DNA of 64,000 nt from an uncultured bacterium (GTDB taxonomy: Bacteria; Bacillota; Bacilli; Lactobacillales; Lactobacillaceae), in assembly GCA_905214545.1 (NCBI GenBank), contig CAJMMO010000001.1:372001-436000 (forward strand). The letters are read 5' to 3'. Below the pieces are notes generated by a model. That model did no database searches, had not been told where the DNA came from, and saw only the letters and a program-made list of their open reading frames with translations. Within the stretch, counting starts at the first letter, position 1; every line of letters begins with the position of its first letter. Positions 17,384 to 27,757 of this stretch are shown here, one piece after another. The position numbers and the translations under genes are program-made.

Positions 17384-19052
17384 AAATAATGAAGTTGCCA
17401 TTTACGCCATTGGGGGTTTAGGCGAAATCGGCAAAAACATGTATTGTGTCCAGTTCCAAGATGAAATCATCATCATGGACTGCGGCATCAAGTTCCCGGA
17501 AGATGACATGATGGGAATTAACTATGTCATCTCCGACTACTCTTACCTCGTCAAAAACCGCAGCAAGATCAAGGCCTTAGTCGTTTCGCACGGCCACGAA
17601 GACCACATCGGCGGCATCCCTTACCTGCTGGAAAAGATCCCGGAAATTCCTGTCTACGCAACACCTTTTGCCCTGGCCTTAATCAAAGGCAAGCTGGAAG
17701 AACACGGGATTTTGCAAAAGACCGAGCTGCACGAAGAGCACGAAGACACCGTCTTGAAGTTCAAGAAGCTGTGGGTCAGCTTCTTCAGAACGACCCACTC
17801 CATCCCTGACACCTTGGGGATTGCGGTCCACACTCCGTTAGGCGCAGTGCTGTTTACCGGCGACTTCAAGTTCGACCTGACGCCGGTCATGAACCAGCCT
17901 GCCCCAAACTTTAACCGGATGGCTAAGCTGGGCGACGAAGGCGTGCTGGCCCTTTTGGCCGACTCAACCAACGCAGAAGTCAGCCAGTTCACCAAGTCAG
18001 AGCGCTTTGTCGCTAAGTCCCTGCACAACATCATTTCCAACATCGACGGCCGGATCATCTTTGCCACTTTTGCTTCCAACCTGTACCGTGTTTCTACTGC
18101 CATCCAGGCAGCCATCGATACGGGCCGCAAGGTGGCCATCTTCGGCCGCAGCATGGAAAACGGCGTGCAAAACGGGATTGACCTGGGCTACCTGCACGTG
18201 CCGGACGGCTTGATCGTTGATGCCCACACCATCAACCACACTCCGCCGGAGAAGGCCATGATCTTATGTACCGGTTCGCAGGGTGAGCCGCTGGCTGCCC
18301 TCTCCCGGATCGCTAACGGCACCCACCGTCAGATCAAGATCCAGCCGGGCGACACGGTCATCTTTTCATCCAACCCGATCCCGGGCAACACGATCAGCGT
18401 AAACCACCTGATCAACCAGCTGGATGAAGCCGGCGCCCACGTCGTCCACGGCCGCATCAACAACGTCCACACTTCCGGCCACGGCGGCCAGGAAGAGCTG
18501 CGGCTCATGGTGCGCTTATCCAAGCCGAAGTACATGATCCCTGTCCACGGCGAATACCGCATGCAGGTGATCCACACTCACCTGGCCCAAGAAGCCGGCG
18601 TGCCTGCTGAAAACACTTTTGTTTTGGAAAACGGCCAAGTGCTGGCGCTGTCTGAAAACGGCTCGCGGATCGCAGGCCGCATCCCTGCCGGCGACGTTTA
18701 CGTCGACACTTCGGGTGCTGCTGATGTCGGCAACGTAGTTGTCCGCGACCGGCAGATCTTGGCCGACGACGGCTTGGTTGTCGTCGTAGCCACGGTCGAC
18801 TACAATAAACAAAGAGTCCTGGCCGGACCGGATATCTTAAGCCGCGGCTTTGTTTACATGCGCGAGTCCGAAGACCTGATCAAGGAAGCGCAAAAACACG
18901 TCTACCACGTCTTGAAATATCAAATGTCGAAGAAAAACAAGCCGAAGAACAGCTATCTGCGGCGCGCAATCATCGACAACCTGCAGGATTACCTCTATTC
19001 GCAAACTGAAAGACGACCGATGATCCTGCCAATGATTATTGAAAAGAAGTAA
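17373..19052 (+). CDS. rnjA: Ribonuclease J1
   Basis: Essential 5'-3' exo/endoribonuclease of mRNA turnover and rRNA maturation. It has an intact metallo-beta-lactamase site, HGHEDHIGG (near 74), a beta-CASP domain with TGSQGEP and [17 protein letters not shown], and the C-terminal domain ending [14 protein letters not shown]. The GTG at 17373 gives 559 residues and the family N-terminus ([18 protein letters not shown]). Earlier in-frame starts at 17352/17355 lack a ribosome site. It overlaps rpoY by 11 bases. Together with rnjB the cell encodes the J1/J2 pair. Confidence 0.95.
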   Translation: MKIKNNEVAIYAIGGLGEIGKNMYCVQFQDEIIIMDCGIKFPEDDMMGINYVISDYSYLVKNRSKIKALVVSHGHEDHIGGIPYLLEKIPEIPVYATPFALALIKGKLEEHGILQKTELHEEHEDTVLKFKKLWVSFFRTTHSIPDTLGIAVHTPLGAVLFTGDFKFDLTPVMNQPAPNFNRMAKLGDEGVLALLADSTNAEVSQFTKSERFVAKSLHNIISNIDGRIIFATFASNLYRVSTAIQAAIDTGRKVAIFGRSMENGVQNGIDLGYLHVPDGLIVDAHTINHTPPEKAMILCTGSQGEPLAALSRIANGTHRQIKIQPGDTVIFSSNPIPGNTISVNHLINQLDEAGAHVVHGRINNVHTSGHGGQEELRLMVRLSKPKYMIPVHGEYRMQVIHTHLAQEAGVPAENTFVLENGQVLALSENGSRIAGRIPAGDVYVDTSGAADVGNVVVRDRQILADDGLVVVVATVDYNKQRVLAGPDILSRGFVYMRESEDLIKEAQKHVYHVLKYQMSKKNKPKNSYLRRAIIDNLQDYLYSQTERRPMILPMIIEKK

Positions 19053-19057
19053 TAAGG

Positions 19058-19082
19058 ATTCCTCGCAAGAGGAATTTTTTAT
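19058..19082 (+). terminator. Terminator of rnjA that also contains the next gene's ribosome site
   Basis: Stem ATTCCTC (19058-19064), loop GCAA, GAGGAAT (19069-19075), then six T. GAGG in the 3' arm is the only Shine-Dalgarno sequence for the TTG at 19083, so read-through mRNA would fold it away. Confidence 0.75.
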
Positions 19083-20015
19083 TTGAGCAAACCCATGAGA
19101 GTCCACTTATTAGTCAACCCTGTCGCAGGCAAAGGCAAGGCCAAAAAAGCCCTCGCCCGCCTTTTGACAGTCTTGGATGAAAAAAACATCTACTACTTGA
19201 TCCGCTATTCTGAGTTTCCCGGCGAAATGACCGAGCTCGCCAGAACTTCGGCTAACTTGCTGGCCGGCTCAAAAGATGAAAAGCTGCTGATCGTCGGCGG
19301 CGACGGTTCCTTGAACCAGGCCGTCAACGGCGTAAAAAAATCAGACTACCCTGACCAGCCGCTGTGCTACGTGCCGTCTGGCACCGGCAACGACTTCGCC
19401 CGGGCGATCCGCCTGCTTTTTGACCCGGAAAAAATCGTCGCCCACCTGCAAAAACAGACCTACGTGCGCAACGTTGTCTGCGGCCACTACGTCAACTTAA
19501 AAGACAACTCTGAGCGCTACTTCATCAACAACTTGGGGATCGGGATCGACGCCAACATTGTGTAAAAGTCCAACCACTCCAAGCTGAAAAAGTACTTGGG
19601 TTCGATGATCTACGTCTCAAACGGCCTGTCGGCTTACCGTGAACAAGACCAGTTCCCGATCGCGGTGACCGTTGACGGCGTCACCCACCACTTCGAACAC
19701 GGCTTCTTGCTGTCGACGACCAACCACCCTTACTGCGGCGGCGGGGTTCCGCTTTTGCCGCAGGCTGACCCGTTTAATGACGCGCTCGACACGGTCGTCG
19801 TCGAAACGCCGAAGACGAAGCAGCTCTTCCGGGCCGTTTACGAGCTGGTCCACGACGGCAGCCACGTCAACGAGCCTTTCTTCCATTATTACGAAAGCAA
19901 CCGGATCGAAGTGCAAAGCTTTGCGCCTGAATACGGGCAGCTGGATGGCGAAGAATTAGGCCGCCACCCCTTCCACTTCCTGTTTACTACTTCTTCTTTC
20001 AAACTCATTGTTTAA
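19083..20015 (+). pseudogene. Diacylglycerol/lipid kinase (DagK/YegS family) interrupted by an in-frame stop
   Basis: The family phosphorylates diacylglycerol or related lipids for phospholipid recycling. The first 160 codons (TTG start, MRVHLLVNPVAGKGKAKKA nearby) carry the ATP-binding GGDGSLNQ and the PSGTGNDFARA motifs. A TAA at 19563-19565 follows ANIV. The same frame then continues without interruption to 20015 with kinase-like sequence (GGGVPLLPQADPFND, LDGEE near the end). So one base change, not a frameshift, breaks a gene of about 310 codons. An intact product would need read-through; restart at 19611 would give only a C-terminal half lacking the ATP motifs. Sequencing error is possible. 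Confidence 0.88.
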
Positions 20016-20022
20016 GACAAAC

Positions 20023-20060
20023 AAAAAAAGCAGTTTGCTTCATCGCAGACTGCTTTTTAA
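20023..20060 (+). terminator. Terminator after the lipid kinase pseudogene
   Basis: Stem AAGCAGTYTGC/GCARACTGCTT (one mismatch) with A-run before and T-run after. Confidence 0.8.
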
Positions 20061-20071
20061 TTGGTGTAACT

Positions 20072-20077
20072 TATAAT
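20072..20077 (+). promoter_or_regulatory. -10 element before the P-loop kinase gene
   Basis: A perfect TATAAT lies 31 bases before the start. The -35 region falls inside the preceding terminator and is poor (ACTGCT). Confidence 0.4.
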
Positions 20078-20107
20078 TAAGCTATCTAAAGTAAGCAGGT
20101 GAATTAC

Positions 20108-20635
20108 ATGATTATCTTGATTGCTGGTGCATCCCATACAGGGAAAACTGTCTTAGCCCAGAAGCTGTTAGAAAGGTATAAGTTTCCTTATTTATCAATC
20201 GATCATTTGAAGATGGGCTTGATTCGCAGCCGCAAGACAGCTTTAACGCCTGCAGATGATGAGCAACTGACTGCTTATTTGTGGCCGATTGTGCGTGAGA
20301 TGATCAAGACTGCAATTGAAAATGATCAAAACCTGATAGTTGAAGGCTGTTATATTCCTTTTAATTGGAAAGCTGATTTTGATAAAAGATATCTGGAGAA
20401 GATCAAATATTATTGTCTGGTCATGACGCCCAATTACATTCAAAAGCACTTTTCTGACATCAAGAAATACGCCAATGTGATTGAAAAACGGCTTACTGAT
20501 GATTTGAAAATTGCTGACGTCTTGCAAGATAATGCAGAGGTCTTGCAATTAGCAAAGCAAAATCATCTGAATTACATTCTTATTGATCAAGATTATGCTG
20601 CGGATCTTGCTATTGCAAAGTTAAATAGCAAATAA
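20108..20635 (+). CDS. P-loop kinase-like ATP-binding protein, AT-rich
   Basis: A 175-residue soluble protein of the broad adenylate-kinase/zeta-toxin/2-phosphoglycerate-kinase-like P-loop group. Walker A is GASHTGKT (residues 7-14). A DHLKMGLI stretch follows at about 34 and a hydrophobic strand ending LIVEGCYIP near 80, consistent with substrate binding. A basic KRYLEK helix and a lid-like region around 110-125 come next. I cannot name the substrate. The ATG at 20108 follows AGGTG by 6 bases; a GTG nine bases earlier is less likely. The gene is flanked by terminators on both sides. Its codons are visibly more A+T rich than its neighbours, suggesting transfer. Confidence 0.8.
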   Translation: MIILIAGASHTGKTVLAQKLLERYKFPYLSIDHLKMGLIRSRKTALTPADDEQLTAYLWPIVREMIKTAIENDQNLIVEGCYIPFNWKADFDKRYLEKIKYYCLVMTPNYIQKHFSDIKKYANVIEKRLTDDLKIADVLQDNAEVLQLAKQNHLNYILIDQDYAADLAIAKLNSK

Positions 20636-20644
20636 CGATGGCAA

Positions 20645-20679
20645 ACAAAAAAACGCCCCCTTTTAGGGGCGCTTTTTTT
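20645..20679. terminator. Bidirectional terminator between the kinase gene and recD2
   Basis: Stem CGCCCC/GGGGCG with a short T-rich loop, A-run on one side and T-run on the other. It serves both convergent genes. Confidence 0.85.
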
Positions 20680-22972
20680 ATTGCAAATGAACCGGTTTCA
20701 AATCGGCCATGCCGATCATCGGGTCAATGCTGCCGTCTTTGATCTTGTGCGGCGTCAGCACATAATCTTCTTTTTCTGCTGCCGGCCCCATGACCTTGAC
20801 CAGCTGGGCCACCAGCCCGGTCTGCCGGTCGTTGCCTGGGGTGTGCAGGGCTTGGGCAAAGGCCTCGGGCTGGCCGACCAGGACCAGGTTGTCAGCCGCA
20901 CGCGTGATCGCCGTGTACAGCAGGTTGCGCCGCAGCATCAAATAGTTGCGGCGGGTCAAAGCCAAGATCACCAGTGGGAACTCCGAGCCTTGGGCCTTGT
21001 GGATGCTGATGGCGTAGGCGTGGGTCAAGTCGAGCAGGTCTTTTTTGTCAAAATAGACATCGCGGTCATCAAACTCAGCGATCAGACAGTCGCGGCTTTG
21101 GTCGGGCTCTAAACCGACGATCTTGCCGATCTGGCCATTGTAGACGTTTTTCTCCGGGTTGTTTTGCAGCTGCAAGACCCGGTCGCCGATCTTAAAGACC
21201 TCGTCGTGGGCCTTGAGCTCTTTGTCTGAGTGCTTGTCGTTTAACACGTCCTGCAGGGCGACGTTTAACTCGTTGATGCCGCCGGGGCCCTGGTACATCG
21301 CGGTCAGGACCTGGATGTCGTCTAAGGCAAACTTGCGCGCGGCCAGCTGGCTTATCTTGACGACGGCCTCTGTCACCTGCCCCGGCTGAGCCGGGATAAA
21401 GGAGTAGTTCGCCGTTTTTTGAAAAAGGCTTTGCTCGCTCTGGCCGCTGTTGACGGCGTGAGCCAGGTCGATGATCGTCGAGCTGCTCTCCTGGCGGTGG
21501 ATGTGCGTCAGCTTCGTCGTCGCAAACTCCCCGCTGGCGATCAGGTCTGCGAAGATGTTGCCGGGCCCGACCGACGGCAGCTGGTCCTTGTCGCCGACAA
21601 AGACCAGGTGCTTAGTCTCGTTGATCGAATCGACCAGTTTTTTAAACAAAAACATGTCGACCATGGACATCTCGTCGACGATCAGGATGTCGCCGTTCAA
21701 TTCATTTAAGTCGTCCAGGCTGTCGCCGTCAATCCCGATGCCCAGCAGGCGGTGGATCGTCTTGGCCGGCAGCTTGGTTACTTCGCTCATCTTCTTGGCA
21801 GCCCGGCCGGTCGGCGCCGCCAGCAAAAACGGCGTCTGGTCGGCGTCCAGCGCGGCCGCCGGGATGTCGGCCAGCTCGCGCAGGCACAGCAGGATCCCGT
21901 TGATGATCGTGGTCTTGCCCGTGCCCGGGCCGCCGGTTAACAGCGAGATCCGGTGCGTCAGCGCATTCTTAATGGCCTGTTTTTGCGTGTCGTCGTAGCT
22001 GATCCGCAGGCTTTTTTCGGCGTGCGCAATCGCTTCTTGGATCTCGTCATCTTTAAACTTGCTGTGCTCTGCCGCCTGCTCCAGCCGGTTCAAGCTGGCC
22101 GCAATGTCTGCTTCGTCTTGGTAGTTTTGCTGTAAAAAGACGCGTCCGGAATCGACCACCAGCCGGCCCTTTTGCACCAGGTCCTGCAGGCACTTTTTTA
22201 ACAGCTCGTCTTCTTGGGCAGCAAGCAGCTGGCCGGCGCTGGCCAGCAGCTGTTCTTCAGTCAGGTAGGTGTTGCCGTCTTCTCCTAAAGAATGCAGCAG
22301 CACGGCCTGCAAAGCGCCCGCCAGCCGCCGCGGGTCGGTTGCTTCAATATTTAAACTTTCCGCAATCCTGTCGGCGGTCTTAAAGCCGTAGCCGCTGACC
22401 TTGCCCAGCGGCTCATATGGGTTGGCCTTGATCTTGTCGCTGGCCTGGTCGCGATATTCGTGGTAAAGCGCGTTGGCGGCGCGCTTGCCGACGCCGAACT
22501 TGGCCAAGCTCAAGACAAAGTCGGAATAAGAGTCCATCTTGGTCAGCCCGTTTAACAGCGAGTCTTTTTGCTTGCGGGTAAGCGACAGCGTGGCAATCTT
22601 GCTGGGCTTGTTTTTTAAAATATTCAAGGCGTCGGGGCCCAGCTCGGAGACAATCTTTTCGGCGGCCTTGGCCCCAATCCCCGGGAAGGACTTGCCCGCC
22701 AAAAAGGCCCGGACCGAACTGGCCTCTTTAGGCAAGACGGTCTGGTAAGTATTGACCTTAAACTGCAGGCCGAACTTCGGGTGGCGGACCAGCTCGCCCG
22801 TAAAGCGGTAGCTGGCGCCGATCTTTAAGTCGTCGAAGTTGCCGGTCACCCGGATTTCGGGTTCGTCATAGCCGGCCAGCTCGCCGACAATGGCGACCGA
22901 CAAGATCTTAAACATGCTGGTGTCGCTTTGGAAGACTTCGCCTTCCAGCTCACCGACAAAGCTTTGCGTCAT
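20678..22972 (-). CDS. recD2: RecD2, ATP-dependent 5'-3' DNA helicase
   Basis: SF1B helicase acting in DNA repair and replication-fork maintenance, not part of RecBCD. The 764 residues have the long N-terminal extension typical of RecD2 with an OB-like part and helix-hairpin-helix region (FPGIGAKAAEKIV, GVGKRAANAL). Walker A is GGPGTGKTT (near 349), Walker B VDEMSMVD, motif III VGDKDQLPSVGPG, and motif VI YTAITRA at the C-terminus after AISIHKAQGSE. It overlaps the downstream-oriented TPR gene start as ATGA, so the TPR protein and RecD2 are co-translated. Confidence 0.95.
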   Translation of the reverse strand: MTQSFVGELEGEVFQSDTSMFKILSVAIVGELAGYDEPEIRVTGNFDDLKIGASYRFTGELVRHPKFGLQFKVNTYQTVLPKEASSVRAFLAGKSFPGIGAKAAEKIVSELGPDALNILKNKPSKIATLSLTRKQKDSLLNGLTKMDSYSDFVLSLAKFGVGKRAANALYHEYRDQASDKIKANPYEPLGKVSGYGFKTADRIAESLNIEATDPRRLAGALQAVLLHSLGEDGNTYLTEEQLLASAGQLLAAQEDELLKKCLQDLVQKGRLVVDSGRVFLQQNYQDEADIAASLNRLEQAAEHSKFKDDEIQEAIAHAEKSLRISYDDTQKQAIKNALTHRISLLTGGPGTGKTTIINGILLCLRELADIPAAALDADQTPFLLAAPTGRAAKKMSEVTKLPAKTIHRLLGIGIDGDSLDDLNELNGDILIVDEMSMVDMFLFKKLVDSINETKHLVFVGDKDQLPSVGPGNIFADLIASGEFATTKLTHIHRQESSSTIIDLAHAVNSGQSEQSLFQKTANYSFIPAQPGQVTEAVVKISQLAARKFALDDIQVLTAMYQGPGGINELNVALQDVLNDKHSDKELKAHDEVFKIGDRVLQLQNNPEKNVYNGQIGKIVGLEPDQSRDCLIAEFDDRDVYFDKKDLLDLTHAYAISIHKAQGSEFPLVILALTRRNYLMLRRNLLYTAITRAADNLVLVGQPEAFAQALHTPGNDRQTGLVAQLVKVMGPAAEKEDYVLTPHKIKDGSIDPMIGMADLKPVHLQ

Positions 22973-23613
22973 GAATTATTTTTCCTCTTCTTCACTAACT
23001 GCAGCAGGCCGTCGTATTGCTTTTGCGCCCGTAAAAAGTAGTGCTCGTCTTTTTTCCTGCTTTGGGCAAAATATTGCTCGGCCTGGGCGCGGTCGCGCGT
23101 CAGGCTGCTGACCCCTAGCAAAAACCAGACTTTGGCTGAACGACTGCTTTCCGGAATCTGCAGCAGGCTGCTTTCAGCACGCTCCAGGTCGCCTTGGGCT
23201 AGCCAGAGGTCGCCGAGCAGTTCCTTGGCATCGTTGTCAGGATGCTTGATGGCCAAAACGTGCGCCAGGCCCTGGGCCGGCTGGCCCAGCTTCAAATAGA
23301 CCAGCCCTTTTTGGTAGAGGTTGGCGTCATCGTTAGGCAGCTTTTTCAAAAGCCCCAAGGCCTTTTGAAAGTCGCCCTGGTAGTAGTAGCAAATGGCCAA
23401 GTTGTAGTCGAGCAGCTCGGGCTTTGCGACCAGGTGCTTGGCCTTAGTCAAAAGCTCTGCGGCCTGATCCGCACTGCCCTGCTCAAGCAGGTAGGTCGAC
23501 AGCTGCAAATAATTGTCGAGCTGGCGGGGGCGTTTATCGATTGCGGCCACCAAGACGTGAATGGCCTCTTTGACCTGGCCTTTTTCATAAAGTTCTGCGC
23601 TTTTTTCGTTCAT
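22969..23613 (-). CDS. TPR-repeat protein upstream of recD2
   Basis: A 214-residue cytoplasmic protein made of consecutive tetratricopeptide-like helix pairs (for example ELYEKGQVKEAIHVLVAAID, then YYYQGDFQKALGLLKKLP). No enzyme motif is seen. The ATG at 23613 overlaps the mutase stop codon by one base (TAATG); the longer in-frame version would run into the mutase gene. B. subtilis also has a TPR gene (yrrB) beside recD2 (yrrC), so the context is conserved. The binding partner is unknown. Confidence 0.88.
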   Translation of the reverse strand: MNEKSAELYEKGQVKEAIHVLVAAIDKRPRQLDNYLQLSTYLLEQGSADQAAELLTKAKHLVAKPELLDYNLAICYYYQGDFQKALGLLKKLPNDDANLYQKGLVYLKLGQPAQGLAHVLAIKHPDNDAKELLGDLWLAQGDLERAESSLLQIPESSRSAKVWFLLGVSSLTRDRAQAEQYFAQSRKKDEHYFLRAQKQYDGLLQLVKKRKNNS

Positions 23614-24272
23614 TACAATAAGTCCGTCTTTGAAAGCTTGCGGCCCAGAAAACTCGTGTCGTTCCATTTGACAATGTGAAAAGTCTGGCCGCCGTCATCA
23701 GTTTCTAAAATCGTCAGGCTGGTGTTGCCCAAACCGCCGTTTTTACGCAGCTCAGCTAACGGGTAGCCCAGCAGGCCGCCCATCATCGCACTCAAGGCGG
23801 CGCCGTGGCTCACTGCTAACACCTTGTCGTCAGGGTCAGAGTATTGTTCTGCCGCCTGGCGCGCAAACTTTTTGCCGCGGGCAATCACGTGCGGGTAGCT
23901 TTCGGCGTGGAAGACGCTGGCGTCGTAGCGGTCGGGGTGGTTCCAGAAGTTATCCATTTGGACTGGCTCCTGTTTAGCCACCTCGTCGAAGTGGCGGCCT
24001 TCCATGTCGCCCAAGTCAAACTCGCGCAGCAATTCTTCTTTGTGCACGGGCAGCTTGGACCCCATCGCATCCCTGATGCCGCAGGCGGTGTGGTAGGCCC
24101 GGGGCAAGGGACTGGCGTAAATTGCCTGAAAGTCCGTGCCCTGCAAGTGCTGGCCCAGCTTTTTAATGTCGGCCAGGCTTTGAGGCAGCAGCGGCGAATC
24201 GCCGTGAGCGCCTTGAAAACGGCTGGCCAAGTTCCATTCTGTTTTACCGTGTCTCACGAAATAAATCTGCAT
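23613..24272 (-). CDS. Histidine phosphatase / phosphoglycerate-mutase-like protein
   Basis: A 219-residue member of the histidine phosphatase superfamily. It has the RHGKTEWN motif with the phospho-accepting histidine at residues 7-14, a second-site ASPLPRAYHTA (about 57-67), an EEL..FDLGDMEG stretch, and the C-terminal VSHGAALSA histidine. Whether it acts on phosphoglycerate or on other phosphoesters cannot be told; I do not think it is the glycolytic GpmA. The start at 24272 follows AAGGAG. It begins the mutase-TPR-recD2 operon. Confidence 0.9.
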   Translation of the reverse strand: MQIYFVRHGKTEWNLASRFQGAHGDSPLLPQSLADIKKLGQHLQGTDFQAIYASPLPRAYHTACGIRDAMGSKLPVHKEELLREFDLGDMEGRHFDEVAKQEPVQMDNFWNHPDRYDASVFHAESYPHVIARGKKFARQAAEQYSDPDDKVLAVSHGAALSAMMGGLLGYPLAELRKNGGLGNTSLTILETDDGGQTFHIVKWNDTSFLGRKLSKTDLL

Positions 24273-24325
24273 TGTAAAAAACTCCTTAGTAACAATTATG
24301 AATTGTTGGCCGCCCCTATGCAAAC

Positions 24326-24360
24326 AAAAATAGACCCCTGAATGTCTTCAGGGGTCTTTA
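24326..24360 (-). terminator. Terminator after mnmA
   Basis: An 11-bp stem, AGACCCCTGAA/TTCAGGGGTCT, followed on the minus strand by a T-rich tract. Confidence 0.85.
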
Positions 24361-24369
24361 TTTCGTCAA

Positions 24370-25844
<1,475 letters not shown>

Positions 25845-25893
25845 TTCAAAAGCCTCACTAACAAATAATAAGCAAAAATGATAAAAAAGACAA

Positions 25894-27042
25894 CTATTTA
25901 ACCAGGTCCTGCATGATCGCGCACAAGGCATCCGCAAACTTTTCAACTTCAGCCGCGGTGTTGTAGCGGCCAAAACTGATCCGGATCGATTCGCTGACGC
26001 GCGGCGAGTCTGCCCCGTACATCGCCGTCAGCACGTGCGACGGTTCCAGCGAACCGGCCGTGCAGGCCGACCCGCCCGAAACGGCAAAGCCGGCCAGGTC
26101 CAGCCTGGTCAAAAGCACATAGGTGGTCACGCCCGGCAAGTGCAGGTTCAAGACGTGGTGGGAAACGGACCCGGTCAAGCTGCCGTTGACCTCAAATTTG
26201 ACGCCGGCCGCAGTCAGCCTGTCTAAAATGATTTGCTGGAAAGACTTGTACTTGTCTTGCAGTGCGGTCTTATCGATTTTGTCCAGCTCGCTGACGGCTT
26301 CACCAAAGCCGGCGATGCCCGGCACGTTCTCGGTGCCGGCGCGCCGCTTCAGCTCCTGCTCGCCGCCTAAGATAAAGCTTGGCAGCTGGCAGCCGCTTCT
26401 GGCGTACAAAAAGCCTAAGAGCTTCGGACCGTTGATCTTGTGGGCCGAAGTAGACAAAAAGTCGATCTGCATTTTTTCAACGTCAATGTCGATATTGCCT
26501 AAGCCCTGGACGGCGTCGACGTGGAAGTAGGCGTTGGTCGGCTTGACCAACTTGCCGATCTCGGCCAGCGGCATGATGCTGCCGACTTCGTTGTTGACGG
26601 CCATGACTGACACCAGGATCGTGTCCGGCGTCAGCTCGCGCTTTAGCTGGTCCAAACTGATCTGCCCGTTTTCATCGACGTCTAAGTAGACGACGTTAAA
26701 GCCCTCTTGCTCGAGCCGGTGCATGGGGTTTAAGACGCTGGGGTGTTCGATCTTGGTCGTGATGATCTTCTTGCCGATTTCCCTGCGCGCCCGTGCGGTC
26801 CCGAAAATGGCGGTGTTGTTGCTCTCGGTGCCGCCGGAAGTGAAGATAATTTCACCGGGCTTGGCCCCGATGGCGTCGGCGATCACGGCCCGGGCCTTTT
26901 CAACCGCGCTGCGGGCCTTGCGGCCGATGGCGTGGGTGCTGGAGGCGTTGCCGTAGTCGTGCGCCATTTCCTCGCTCATGACCTTGACGACGCCGGGCGC
27001 CATGGGTGTGGTGGCGGCGTTGTCTAAGTAGATTTCTTTCAT
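25894..27042 (-). CDS. Cysteine desulfurase paired with MnmA
   Basis: PLP enzyme releasing sulfur from cysteine as a bound persulfide. The 382 residues carry the N-terminal YLDNAATTPM, the PLP lysine in SAHKINGPK (near 205), and the active cysteine in GGSACTAGS (near 328). The short cysteine-loop places it with IscS/NifS class I enzymes. Its partner is likely MnmA just downstream, as for YrvO-MnmA in B. subtilis. It overlaps mtnN by four bases. A second desulfurase sits beside thiI at 55040. Confidence 0.94.
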   Translation of the reverse strand: MKEIYLDNAATTPMAPGVVKVMSEEMAHDYGNASSTHAIGRKARSAVEKARAVIADAIGAKPGEIIFTSGGTESNNTAIFGTARARREIGKKIITTKIEHPSVLNPMHRLEQEGFNVVYLDVDENGQISLDQLKRELTPDTILVSVMAVNNEVGSIMPLAEIGKLVKPTNAYFHVDAVQGLGNIDIDVEKMQIDFLSTSAHKINGPKLLGFLYARSGCQLPSFILGGEQELKRRAGTENVPGIAGFGEAVSELDKIDKTALQDKYKSFQQIILDRLTAAGVKFEVNGSLTGSVSHHVLNLHLPGVTTYVLLTRLDLAGFAVSGGSACTAGSLEPSHVLTAMYGADSPRVSESIRISFGRYNTAAEVEKFADALCAIMQDLVK

Positions 27043-27746
27043 TGCTTGTTCATCTTCTCAGTCTGTAAAAATTCCACGATCAGCTTGGCTGCCTTGGCGC
27101 CTACTTCTTCAACGAACTGGTCGAAGTTCATGTTGGCATCGGCATCCCCGTTGTCGGAGACTGCGCGCAGGCCGATCAGCGGCTTGTCGAAGTGGTAAGC
27201 GACTTGAGCCAAAGCGGCCCCTTCCATCTCGGCTGCTAAAGCAGTCGGGAAGTCGTTTTCGATCGCTTCTTTTTGGACAGGACTGGCTAAGAAGCTGTCG
27301 CCGGTAACGATCAAACCCTTTTTAAAAGCTACGCCTTTTTCCGTCAAAAAGTCGGCAAAGGCGGCAGCGTATTCGTTGTTGGTCGGGAAGCTGGCCGGTT
27401 CGTGCGGGATCTGCCCTACTTTGTAGTTGCCCGCCGCCTGGCAGTGGACGTCGTAGTAGGAAAAGCCGTCGGCCAAGATCAGGTCCTTGAGCTTGACGTC
27501 TTCAGCCAGAGAACCGGCAGAACCCGTCATGATGACCAGGTCGATGTCTTCACAAGCAAGCAGGCTGGCCAGGTTCATGGCCGCTTGCCCCTTGCCGATG
27601 CCGGACAGGCCTAAGAAGATCTCGTTTTGGCCCAGGTGGAACAGCCGGTAGCTGGTCACCCCGTATTTTTTAATCCGTTCGGCCGGAAAACGCTGCAGGT
27701 AGAACTGCGCTTCGACTTCCATCGGGACAATTAAAGCAATTTTCAT
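27039..27746 (-). CDS. mtnN: 5'-methylthioadenosine/S-adenosylhomocysteine nucleosidase
   Basis: Cleaves adenine from MTA and SAH, clearing inhibitory products of SAM use. The 235 residues begin MKIALIVPMEVEAQ. They show SGIGKGQAAMN, the GSAGSL motif, the EMEGAALAQVA motif with the ribose-binding Met/Glu pair, and VSDNGD with the catalytic Asp. The ATG at 27746 follows GGAGG. It is downstream of a small membrane protein and a Nudix gene and overlaps the desulfurase by four bases, so SAM salvage and sulfur use share one transcript. Confidence 0.95.
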   Translation of the reverse strand: MKIALIVPMEVEAQFYLQRFPAERIKKYGVTSYRLFHLGQNEIFLGLSGIGKGQAAMNLASLLACEDIDLVIMTGSAGSLAEDVKLKDLILADGFSYYDVHCQAAGNYKVGQIPHEPASFPTNNEYAAAFADFLTEKGVAFKKGLIVTGDSFLASPVQKEAIENDFPTALAAEMEGAALAQVAYHFDKPLIGLRAVSDNGDADANMNFDQFVEEVGAKAAKLIVEFLQTEKMNKQ

Positions 27747-27757
27747 GACAAAGCCTC

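Noticed and set aside
19596..20015. Second half of the lipid kinase as an independent gene
   Set aside because: It has no ribosome site at its possible starts, lacks the ATP-binding half and continues the same frame as the first half, so it is part of a pseudogene.
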